From NCBI GenBank assembly GCA_947627645.1, contig CANQWV010000005.1:1-45413 (forward strand): a stretch of 45,413 nt of DNA, given 5' to 3'. The translations under genes were made by a program, and so were the position numbers. Each line of letters opens with the position of its first letter. The first letter of the stretch is position 1. The DNA is from an uncultured Lachnospiraceae bacterium (GTDB taxonomy: Bacteria; Bacillota; Clostridia; Lachnospirales; Lachnospiraceae). The notes under the pieces were generated by a model. The model had not been told where the DNA came from. It saw nothing but the letters and a program-made list of their open reading frames with translations, and ran no database searches. Shown piece after piece: positions 33,243 through 42,600 of this stretch.

Positions 33243-33791
33243 ATGGTTAATGTAGTGGTAGTATTTCCGAGAATTGAAGATGCGAAAAGCGTCAGGAATC
33301 TACTGGTACGCAGCGGGTACAAGGTCAGCGCGGTGTGCACAAGCGGAGCCCAGGCGCTCTCAGCGGTCGACCGGCTCGGTTCCGGCGTGATTGTCTGCGG
33401 TTATCGCTATCCGGATATGATCTACGAGGAATTGTACAACAATGCGGCGCCGGCCTTTGAGATGATCCTGGTGGCCTCGGCCCGGGCGCTTGCGGAGGGA
33501 GTCGCGGACGGAGTCGTCAGCATTGAGATGCCGCTTCGGCCGCACGATCTGCTCAGCTCGCTCGACATGGTAGCCGAGAATATAGAGCGCCGCAGGAGGC
33601 AGAAGCGCACGCAGCCGCCGAAACGCAGCGAGAAAGACCGGAAGCTGATCGATGAGGCGAAGGCGCTTCTGATGGAGCGCAATCACATGACGGAGGAAGA
33701 GGCGCACCGCTACCTGCAGAAGACCAGTATGGACAGCGGGACAAACATGGTGGAGACCGCGCAGATGGTCTTTGCGCTGATGCGGATGTGA
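33243..33791 (+). CDS. ANTAR-domain RNA-binding antiterminator with degenerate receiver
   Basis: A 182-residue protein; AGGAGG at 33231-33236 is 6 nt before ATG 33243, so ATG 33237 is excluded. Residues 1-115 look like a response-regulator receiver (VNVVVVFPRIEDAKSVRNLL). The strand that should end in the phospho-acceptor Asp reads GVIVCGYRYPDM with Gly at that place, and the acidic pocket is missing, so it is probably not phosphorylated in the usual way. Residues ~126-181 are an ANTAR domain (LIDEAKALLMERNHM, TEEEAHRYLQKTSMD, ETAQMVFALM), which binds tandem RNA hairpins to prevent termination. The closeness to glnA suggests nitrogen control. Signal sensing may come through ligand or protein binding. 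Confidence 0.9.
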   Translation: MVNVVVVFPRIEDAKSVRNLLVRSGYKVSAVCTSGAQALSAVDRLGSGVIVCGYRYPDMIYEELYNNAAPAFEMILVASARALAEGVADGVVSIEMPLRPHDLLSSLDMVAENIERRRRQKRTQPPKRSEKDRKLIDEAKALLMERNHMTEEEAHRYLQKTSMDSGTNMVETAQMVFALMRM

Positions 33792-33860
33792 GCTTCGGCG
33801 GCGTGCGTCTGAACCGTGCTTTAGAAGCATTTATTTCAAACAAAAGAGCAGAAATTGTAC

Positions 33861-33889
33861 TTTACATGGATGAAAATGCTGTGTATCAT
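33861..33889 (+). promoter_or_regulatory. promoter of dapF-dapL
   Basis: TTTACA (33861-33866) and TATCAT (33884-33889) are 17 nt apart; ATG of dapF lies 31 nt after the -10. Confidence 0.65.
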
Positions 33890-33920
33890 AGAGAAAAAGA
33901 AGCCGGAGAGGAAAGATACA

Positions 33921-34922
33921 ATGAAGTTTACAAAAATGCAGGGAATCGGGAACGATTACGTATATGTCAACTGTTTTCAGGAGACTGTTCCGGATCCGGG
34001 CGAGGTGGCGAAGCGGATCAGCGACCGTCATTTCGGGATCGGCTCGGATGGATTGATCCTGATCAAGCCGTCGGACGTCGCGGATTTTGAGATGGAGATG
34101 TACAATTCAGACGGCTCCCTGGGCGCGATGTGCGGCAATGGGATCCGCTGTGTGGCGAAGTACGTCTATGATTACGGCCTGACGGACAAGACGCATATTA
34201 CGGTCGCGACCGGCAGCGGGATCAAGACGCTGGAGCTGACCGTGGAGAACGGCAAGGTGGCGCTTGTGAAGGTCGACATGGGCGCGCCGATCCTGGAGGC
34301 GGAGAAGATTCCGGTGGATGTGGCGAAGCTGGAGGGAGATGTGTCAGCACAGGCAGGAGCAGGAAGGCCCGAGACAGTCGGCAGCGGCAGCGCGGCGTTG
34401 AAACGCGAAGACAGGGATGTATGTACGGGCGCGTGCGTGGGTGCGGCAGAGATGGAGACGGAGTCGGCAGCGGCAGTCGGGACGTGCGCTGCGAAGAAGC
34501 TGATCGTCGACAGGCTGCTTCGTGTAAAAGGAAAGGATTACCCTGTGACCTGCGTCTCGATGGGGAATCCACACTGCGTGACCTGCGTGGACGATGTCGA
34601 CGGGCTCGCGATCGAGGCGGTCGGGCCGGATTTCGAGCATCATCCGGCGTTCCCGGATCGCGTGAACACCGAGTTTATCCGGGTGCTCGACCGGAACACT
34701 GTGCAGATGCGCGTGTGGGAGCGCGGCGCCGGGGAGACCTGGGCCTGTGGGACAGGCGCGTGTGCCGTGGCGGTAGCCTGCATCCTGAACGGCTGGACCG
34801 AGGACAGCGTGACTGTGAAGCTGCGCGGCGGAGACCTGCGGATCCAGTGGAATCGGGAGAAGAATACCGTGTTTATGACAGGGCCGGCGGAGGTCGTGTT
34901 TGACGGAGAGATCCGGTTATAA
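33921..34922 (+). CDS. dapF: diaminopimelate epimerase with an internal insertion
   Basis: A 333-residue protein from ATG 33921 (GAGGAAAG upstream). It has the two catalytic cysteines, C71 in AMCGNGIRC and C276 in WACGTGACA, plus [12 protein letters not shown] and [17 protein letters not shown]. It converts LL- to meso-diaminopimelate for lysine and peptidoglycan. The usual length is about 275-280. The extra ~55 residues sit around positions 137-192 (low-complexity Ala/Gly/Glu/Val with two extra Cys, e.g. [19 protein letters not shown] and [17 protein letters not shown]), between the two lobes. The insertion contains a 15-bp direct repeat (34376-34390 and 34462-34476). The active-site residues are intact, so the enzyme is probably functional. 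dapL follows after 94 nt. Confidence 0.93.
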   Translation: MKFTKMQGIGNDYVYVNCFQETVPDPGEVAKRISDRHFGIGSDGLILIKPSDVADFEMEMYNSDGSLGAMCGNGIRCVAKYVYDYGLTDKTHITVATGSGIKTLELTVENGKVALVKVDMGAPILEAEKIPVDVAKLEGDVSAQAGAGRPETVGSGSAALKREDRDVCTGACVGAAEMETESAAAVGTCAAKKLIVDRLLRVKGKDYPVTCVSMGNPHCVTCVDDVDGLAIEAVGPDFEHHPAFPDRVNTEFIRVLDRNTVQMRVWERGAGETWACGTGACAVAVACILNGWTEDSVTVKLRGGDLRIQWNREKNTVFMTGPAEVVFDGEIRL

Positions 34923-34938
34923 GATTCGCGAAAGTAAT

Positions 34939-34979
34939 GAGCCGTGCCTAATAAGCTTTTTCGAGATCATGCACGGCTC
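34939..34979 (+). promoter_or_regulatory. 9-bp perfect hairpin between dapF and dapL
   Basis: GAGCCGTGC (34939-34947) and GCACGGCTC (34971-34979) pair perfectly over a 23-nt loop. No T-run follows, so it is not a standard terminator; it could adjust mRNA stability or the ratio of the two Dap enzymes. Confidence 0.65.
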
Positions 34980-35016
34980 AAATAGCTATACACATAATTC
35001 ATGGGAGGAATCTGAT

Positions 35017-36231
35017 ATGTTTAAGATCAATGACAATTATCTGAAGCTGCCGGGAAGCTATCTGTTCTCTACGATCGGCAGGAAGGTGAACGAATTCCAG
35101 GCGGCGCATCCGGACAAGTCTGTGATCCGCCTTGGTATCGGCGATGTGACGCAGCCGCTCGCCCCGGCGATCATCAAGGCGCTGCACAGCGCGGTGGACG
35201 AGATGGCAGACGCGGCGACGTTCCACGGCTACGCGCCGGATCTCGGCTACGAGTTCCTGCGCAGCGCGATCGCGAAGAACGATTATCAGGACCGCGGCTG
35301 CGAGATCACCGCGGACGAGATCTTCGTCTCCGACGGCGCGAAGTGCGACTCCGGCAATATTCAGGAGATCTTCAGCGTGGACAACAAGATCGCGGTCTGC
35401 GATCCGGTCTATCCGGTGTACGTAGACACGAACGTCATGGCGGGGCGCACCGGCACCTATGATCCGAAGACCGAGGTGTGGAGCGATGTGATCTATATGC
35501 CGTGCACGGCGGAGAACAATTTTGCGCCGGAGCTTCCGAAGGAAACGCCGGATCTGATCTATCTGTGCTTCCCGAACAACCCGACCGGCGCCACGATCAC
35601 GAAGGCGCAGCTGCAGGAGTGGGTGGACTACGCGAATAAGGTCGGCGCTGTCATCATCTACGACGCGGCCTACGAGGCGTATATTTCCGAGGACGACGTG
35701 CCGCACACGATCTTTGAGTGCACGGGCGCGCGGACCTGCGCGATCGAGCTGAAGTCCTTCTCGAAGAACGCGGGCTTCACGGGCACACGCCTTGGCTACA
35801 CCGTGATCCCGAAGAACCTCAAGTGCGGCGACGTCATGCTGCACTCGCTCTGGGCGAGACGCCACGGCACGAAGTACAACGGCGCTCCGTACATCGTTCA
35901 GAAGGCCGGCGAGGCGGTCTATTCCCCGGAGGGCAAGGAGCAGCTCACTGCGCAGGTGGCCTACTACATGAAGAACGCGAAGACGATCAAGGAAGGGCTC
36001 GCCGAGGCAGGCTACACCGTCTCCGGCGGCGTGAACGCACCGTACATCTGGCTGAAGACGCCGGATAAGATGACGTCCTGGGAGTTTTTCGACTACCTGC
36101 TCGAGCACGCAAACGTCGTCGGCACGCCGGGCTCCGGCTTCGGACCGAGCGGCGAGGGCTATTTCCGCCTGACCGCGTTTGGTACTTACGAGAATACCGT
36201 AGCCGCGCTGGAGCGGATCAAGAAGATGTAA
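35017..36231 (+). CDS. dapL: LL-diaminopimelate aminotransferase
   Basis: A 404-residue PLP enzyme from ATG 35017 with GGGAGG upstream. The start [20 protein letters not shown] and [12 protein letters not shown] are characteristic of Dap[36 protein letters not shown] and the PLP lysine K250 in [16 protein letters not shown] follow. It converts tetrahydrodipicolinate directly to LL-diaminopimelate in the plant/chlamydia/clostridial variant of lysine synthesis, supplying the substrate of DapF encoded just upstream. A strong terminator follows 75 nt downstream. Confidence 0.95.
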   Translation: MFKINDNYLKLPGSYLFSTIGRKVNEFQAAHPDKSVIRLGIGDVTQPLAPAIIKALHSAVDEMADAATFHGYAPDLGYEFLRSAIAKNDYQDRGCEITADEIFVSDGAKCDSGNIQEIFSVDNKIAVCDPVYPVYVDTNVMAGRTGTYDPKTEVWSDVIYMPCTAENNFAPELPKETPDLIYLCFPNNPTGATITKAQLQEWVDYANKVGAVIIYDAAYEAYISEDDVPHTIFECTGARTCAIELKSFSKNAGFTGTRLGYTVIPKNLKCGDVMLHSLWARRHGTKYNGAPYIVQKAGEAVYSPEGKEQLTAQVAYYMKNAKTIKEGLAEAGYTVSGGVNAPYIWLKTPDKMTSWEFFDYLLEHANVVGTPGSGFGPSGEGYFRLTAFGTYENTVAALERIKKM

Positions 36232-36306
36232 GGAATTAATTGAGCGCTTGAACATTGCGATGGAGAAACAGGCCATAAACCAGGAGATGCTGATTTGACA
36301 AAAGAA

Positions 36307-36345
36307 GGCCGATCCGCCGGGGATTATCCGGGGGTCGGTCTTTTT
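36307..36345 (+). terminator. rho-independent terminator after dapL
   Basis: GGCCGATCC pairs with the GGGTCGGTC side (one G-U), with further G-C pairing inside, followed by TTTTT at 36341-36345. It closes the dapF-dapL unit. Confidence 0.88.
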
Positions 36346-36407
36346 GCGTCGGATACTACTTTAAAGTATACTACTTACGAGTAACGGCAGATTGTCCGAT
36401 TATACCA

Positions 36408-36443
36408 CAGCCGTCGAGCGCCAGGGAGGAAGGCGCGTGGCTG
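36408..36443. other. two-step hairpin in the gap before the giant adhesin
   Basis: CAGCC (36408-36412) pairs with GGCTG (36439-36443) and GCGCC (36418-36422) with GGCGC (36432-36436). It has no T-run. The rest of 36346-36559 is A+T-rich and shows no gene or known RNA. Confidence 0.5.
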
Positions 36444-36559
36444 CTGACACTGGAAGATTTGTTCAAGCTTCAGCCAAAATAAATAAAATTTTATGCAAAT
36501 ATATACATTCCAGGAAGTAGAGAAAGAAAAATTATTTCGTTAAAAGTGTAATTTCTGCG

Positions 36560-36588
36560 TTGAAAAGCTCTTGCGAAATTGTTATAAT
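36560..36588 (+). promoter_or_regulatory. promoter of the giant adhesin
   Basis: TTGAAA (36560-36565) and a perfect TATAAT (36583-36588) are separated by 17 nt. Confidence 0.85.
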
Positions 36589-36598
36589 ACTCATAATA

Positions 36599-36629
36599 GC
36601 CCAAATTATGGGAAAATGTCTTTTTGGGC
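36599..36629 (+). promoter_or_regulatory. leader hairpin of the giant adhesin
   Basis: GCCCAAA (36599-36605) pairs with TTTGGGC (36623-36629) at the very start of the predicted transcript. It could protect the 5' end of a long mRNA; it has no downstream T-run. Confidence 0.5.
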
Positions 36630-36683
36630 AGCCATATCAGAGAGAAAACAGGTATTTTTGACAAAGATGCGGGAGGGGATTTT

Positions 36684-39600
36684 ATGAGGCGCGTTTTTGA
36701 CGGAGAAAAAGTCATATATAGAAAATCAGGAAATAAGGCGGGTGGAAGTATGAAAAAGGTATCAGGAACGAAGAGATTGTTGGCGGTCGTACTCACGATC
36801 GCGATGCTGCTGCAGAACTCGGCGGGCGTGTTGGCAACAGATGGCGCGAACGCTGTTTCTAACTTGCAGCAGGAGCAGAGCACGGAGCAGCCGGGCGTGA
36901 ACGCGGCGTCGGAGCAGACGGACGCGAACGCGGCATCGAACCAGGCGGAAGCGCAGAAGCAGGGTGCGGAAAAGCAGGACGGGGAGAATGCGGACGCCTC
37001 GAAGGATACCGCAGCGCCGGAGACAGACGCTCTTCAGACCAATGCTCCTGAGACTGCAGCGCCGGAGACAGCTGCCCCTCAGACCAATGCTCCTGAGACC
37101 GCAGCGCCCGAGACAGACGTGCCTCAGACAAACGCTCCTGAGACCGCAGCTCCTCAGACGGACGCCCCTCAGACAAGCACGCCCGAGACGGATGCGCCGC
37201 AGGCAAGCTCACCTGAGATTGCAGCGCCCGAGACGGATGCGTCGCAGGCAAGCGCTCCTCAGACACAGGAGACGCCGGGTCTCACCCAGCCGGAGGGTCA
37301 AACAGATAATGAGACAAATGATACTGAGCCAGATGTTGGGACAGGATCTGACAACACGGCTGAGACAAATATTTCGGAAGCTGAAACAGAGATACAAACG
37401 TCATCTGAGGAATTTACGGAATCGGAATCTGAATCTGAGAGCGAAACTGAGTCAGAGCCGGTTGCTATTGGGCGTATGAAAGCTACGAAGAGAAGATCTG
37501 TCGCAAAAACTGTGAAAATAACGTTTATATCTGCGGTTGCTGATGGAAATGGAGGTACGAATTATAAGACTCAAGGCGGGACAGTAACGAAGGATCTCAC
37601 AATAACGTCGGGTTCAACAGCAAGCGAGGCTGAGGCTGAGATTAATGAAGAGTACGCTGCTGTTGCGAAAGATGATAATAAGGACTTTTATTTCATTGAC
37701 TGGTGTTATCAGAATGGAGATCGTCTTACTCACATTACAGATCAGAGAAATTTGACTTTTAGCAATTTGGTGAAAGGACAGAACGATAAAAAAACCTTTA
37801 CGGATTCCCAAACATGGGTGGCAAGATTTGCGCCAAGAGTAACTATTACAATTGAGACGAAATGTAGGGATAAAGCCGGCAAGGATGAGATTAACGATGA
37901 AAAAAAGGGGACGGTAAAACTCGGCAGTGTTGCGGTCGATTCTAGCTGGGTAAATGAAGTTGTACTGGATAAAAATGGAAAACTCACAGAAACAGATGTA
38001 TGTTCGGCATCGATAACAAAGGGGTCGAATTATAAATTTGGCGGATGGCAGATAGCCGGACAAAGTGAATTGTTTGCTTCCGGATCTAATACATTAAAGC
38101 GGAAAGCTCTTTTCCAGGAATATTTAAAGTCGAAAGGTCTAAAGTTAGATTTGAATGATCAGAACGATGCGAAAGAGGCTTACCGTTTTTATCCGATTGT
38201 GAACGATATTACAATATATGCCGTATTTGAGTCAGGAGGCTATATAGGGTACAACTTGGTTAATCCATGTGACATATTTGAAAATACAGAGGGTTTGCGG
38301 AATGAAGGACTTTCGTCCGGCGGCGGCCAGAAGTATGATTATGTAGATGGGAATACATATACTGATGGAAACTCTTTTACTGTACCAACTAGATTTATAC
38401 CAACGTGTACCGTGGATAAACATATATTTCTTGGCTGGTTTGATAAAACAGGTTCAAAAACTGGTAAACCGACGTTGCTTCAATATGGAGATACAGGATT
38501 TTACAACAAGGGTAGTAATTACTCGACGCAGACGTTAGACGCCCTTTGGCTTTCGGTGGAATCAAGTGATGATACGGTTACTTATGATGGGGCTTACCAT
38601 ACGTTAGAACGGAAAACTGAGTTATCTATGGAGTCGAAATATGAACCAGAGATCAACACAGCTTTGCAGGAAGTATTAGGCGAAAGTCTGGATGCCATCA
38701 GAAGCCCGGATAGAATCAAATCATACAGAAATGGTGATCCGGCTTTTGAGATGCCTTCAGAAGGCTACATAGAAGCGGATACCTATAATGTAACGCACAA
38801 CGTTACAGTGTATGTGAAAGGCGACCCCAAGACTGCAAAAACGGAATCTACTTTGACTATAAAAAAGCGTCCGCTCACTCTTAAACTGGATAAATCTGTT
38901 CCATACACGGGAAAAGAGCAGAAACTGATAATCACAGATGATAATATTGTTCCTAAAACGGACGATGCAAATTATGGGCTGGCAAAAGGTCAGAGTATGG
39001 AAGGTTCTGTTATAATTTGTGGGACAGATGCCGGATCTTATCCGTACAATGAAGATGCAGCAAATACAATCAAAATTAAAGATGGAGAGGGAAATGATGT
39101 AACAAAAAATTATGATATAACCATCATTGGAACGCTGACAATTACTCCGATAGATGGAAAAGGTTCAGTACAACTTGAGGACTGGATATATGGGGATCCC
39201 AAGGACGCTGCTATAACGACAGAAGATTATGAAAATTCTCCGACATATTATTATAAAAAGAAAGGAGAGGATGATAGCACTTATTCCCCATCGAAACCAA
39301 CCGATGTGGGTAGTTATGTAGTAAAAGCTGTTTGGGCTGCGACGAAAAATTACAAGGAACTCACAGCTACGGATGATTTCACCATAAATCCGCGCAAGAT
39401 TACTATCTCGAAAACAGAACGCAAGAGACATGATAAAAATGATGCGCCTCAGACGATGACTTATGAGTCCGGCTATACCATGGATAATGGAACATTAGTG
39501 GAGGGCGATAATCTGACAGTCACCGCAAAAGTCAACGGAAGCGCGATTGGGGAGTATCCCTATTCCGCGCCTTCTGAAAGAAAGGAATGGTATGTAAAAA

Positions 39601-42600
39601 ACGCAAGCGACGAAGACGTAAGCGGTAATTATGACATAACTGTAACCGGTACCCTATATATAGATCCGGCAATTTATTACAATCTGAATGTAAAACAAAG
39701 TACGGCTACGGAGACTTATATTGTTAAAAATGAAGGAAACCCTGATTCGTATATACAAGGAAAAACGCTTTCCTTTAAGGATCCTGTGTTTGGAGTTCAG
39801 CCGTCACAGGCTGGAACCGAACAACAGTTTTACAAATTTCTCGGCTGGTATACGGATTCAGGATTTAGCGAAGAAAGCATACGAGAAGGCATATCGTCGA
39901 CGGATAGAGGAGACATAACGGTCTATGCGAAATGGGAAGCTGTCGGTATACTGCGTTATTATCTGTATTGGAGCGAAGAAAAATTTTCCGTTTTCGCAGA
40001 CGATGTGGAATGGGATTACCCTACGGATACTCTCGATATAGAAGGCAGTACTGACCAGGGGCAGTATATTGCGAAAATCAGAAATTATACAAACGGAAGC
40101 AGCGGAGTATTGACAGGCACTAAAACATTCGTGCTTCCGGACAAGGATCCGGTCAGAAAAGGCTATCGTTTTGGAGGCTGGCGGCAAAATGGAAGTTTTA
40201 ACGGAGGCAATCCTGTAAACGAAAAGAACACGGACTATGCCTATCCGTTTGACGGAGATTATGATCCGGTGAGAGGCAATCCGGAGGGACTTACACTTCG
40301 TGCGGTATGGCAGCCGTATACTTATTCGGTAACATTTGACGAGAACCTTGATGGGAAAGCAGGCGGCACTGATAAGACGCAAACCCAGCAGTTCACTTAC
40401 GACAAAGAAGCGAAGCTGAACGAAAACGGGGCGGAAGGCGCAGGAACAGCTATTGCCGGATATACGAGGGAAGGCTATACGCTTGTAGGCTGGGCAAAGA
40501 CGCCGGATGCGACGGAGGCCGTTTATCATGACGGCGCTAAGGTACTCAACTGGAAGATAGCTGATAAAGCTGAAATTGCCTGGAAAACAGAAGAAGGTAA
40601 AGAGGACAGGGTTGCGGATGGGGAAACGCTGACTCTGTACGCGGTCTGGGAGCCGATTCAGTATACGGTTGAATTTAAGAGCAATGTGACGGATGACAGT
40701 GTGTCCGGGAGCATGAAGCCTCAAGCTTTCTCTTACACGGAGAAAAAGACTCTGACAGACAATGCGTTTACCAGAACCGGCTATACGTTCGGCGGTTGGT
40801 CGAAGACGGCAGGCGGTTCAGTGGATTATACGGATGAGCAGGAAGTAGAGAAATTGACTACGCAGAAGGACGGCGTGGTTACTTTGTATGCGGTCTGGAC
40901 ACCGATGAAATATTCGGTGACATTCCATAAGAATGACGGTTCAGAACCGGAAGCGACGGAAACGACGACATTTAAATATGACAAGTCGTATACACTGGGA
41001 AATGGACTGGATGCTGTAACTGCCAGGACAGGTTATAGCTTCCTTGGCTGGGCGAAATCGGCGGACAGCACAGATGTTGTTTGCACAAACGAGGCGGTTG
41101 TTTCTAACTGGAAAGCGACTGATAAAGGAAAAGAAGTTCTGGTCTGGGATGAGGCTAATGCTTATCATCTGGATCTGTATGCAGTGTGGGGATATAAGAT
41201 TAAATTCCATAGGAATTCGAGCGGAAAAGATACTGTGACAGCGGATCAGGACGGCCTGGTCTGGAACAAAGCTGCAGTCTTGAGGGAGAATACATTCACT
41301 GCGGATGGAAAAACATTTGCAGGTTGGATGACAAATGCAAGTGATTCGGATGTGACTTATCAGGATGGTGCGACGGTTTGGAACCTTTCTGTGGGAGAAG
41401 ATGGATTCGCGCATCTGTATGCGAAGTGGATTGACAAGCGAAAAATCACATATGTGCTGAATGGTAAGTCAGAAGTGCCATATTCGGTTTCAAATCATGA
41501 GAGTAATCTGAAAGAGTACACGCCGGGTGTGACGGAGTTCACCTTTGAACAGCCGACGTTTATGGCCACATGGGAAGACGGTTCCAGCAAGACATACCGA
41601 TTCTTAGGATGGTATGAGTCGCCTGAGTGTACAAGTGACAGCAAAAAGACGGGGATAACGAAAAAAGACGCTGTCGACATTACTGTCTATGCAAAATGGG
41701 AGGCAGTCGGAAGACTTTGCTTCGACCTGAAATTGGATCAAGCGTCATGGGAAGGCATAGATACAACCAAATATTCACCGGAAAGCGGAAACCGGAAGCG
41801 TTATGTCGATTCGACTCAGAATTACACGAATGGCAAGCATAAGTGGCTGAGTGGAACAATTAATTTCACAATTCCTGATGTAGAACCGTCAAGAAATGGT
41901 TATACATTCATAGGCTGGAAACATGAAAACGGAAGCAGTTCATTTAATGACGGTAATATTGTAGCGCCTGGGAGCAGTTGGGAATATCCGTATGATGGCG
42001 ACTGGAGTAAAACTACGCCTGGACAACCGAATACACTTACACTGAAAGCCCAGTGGACACCGATTCAGTATACAATTACCTACAACTTAAATCTGGATGG
42101 CAGCACGAACGCGGCTACAAACCCACTCAATTATACGATTGAGAGTAATGATATCATCCTTGCTGCTCCGACGTCTCCAAATTCGGACGTATATGAATTT
42201 GAAGGTTGGTATACAGATGCAGAATGTTCAGCAGAACATAAGGTTACGGATGTTGCAATTCCCAAGGGAAGTACAGGAAATCAAACCTTTTATGCAAAAT
42301 GGACAGAGAAGGAAGCCGTTATAACTTATCAGGTTGATGCTTCATGTGCTGGCATGGGTACAGTGAGCAGCGTTTCTGAAACAGTGAAAAAATCAAGTGG
42401 CATTCCCGCGCTGCAAGGCTCTATAGCTATGCCAAATACGGGCTACCACTTTGTGAAATGGACTGTTGAGGGCGCAGAGGTCACTCAGACCGACGGAGCG
42501 AATGCTGCTCTTAGGAAAGCAGATATCGATAAGTATGCGAAGGATACAGAGGGCTATTATAAAGCAACGACTTTCCTTGCGCATTTTGCACCGGATAAGT

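Noticed and set aside
33016-33255. A small gene encoded by the 69-bp repeats
   Set aside because: The frame is open and the period fits codons, but no start codon with a ribosome site precedes it and its end overlaps the ANTAR start; kept only as an alternative in the findings.
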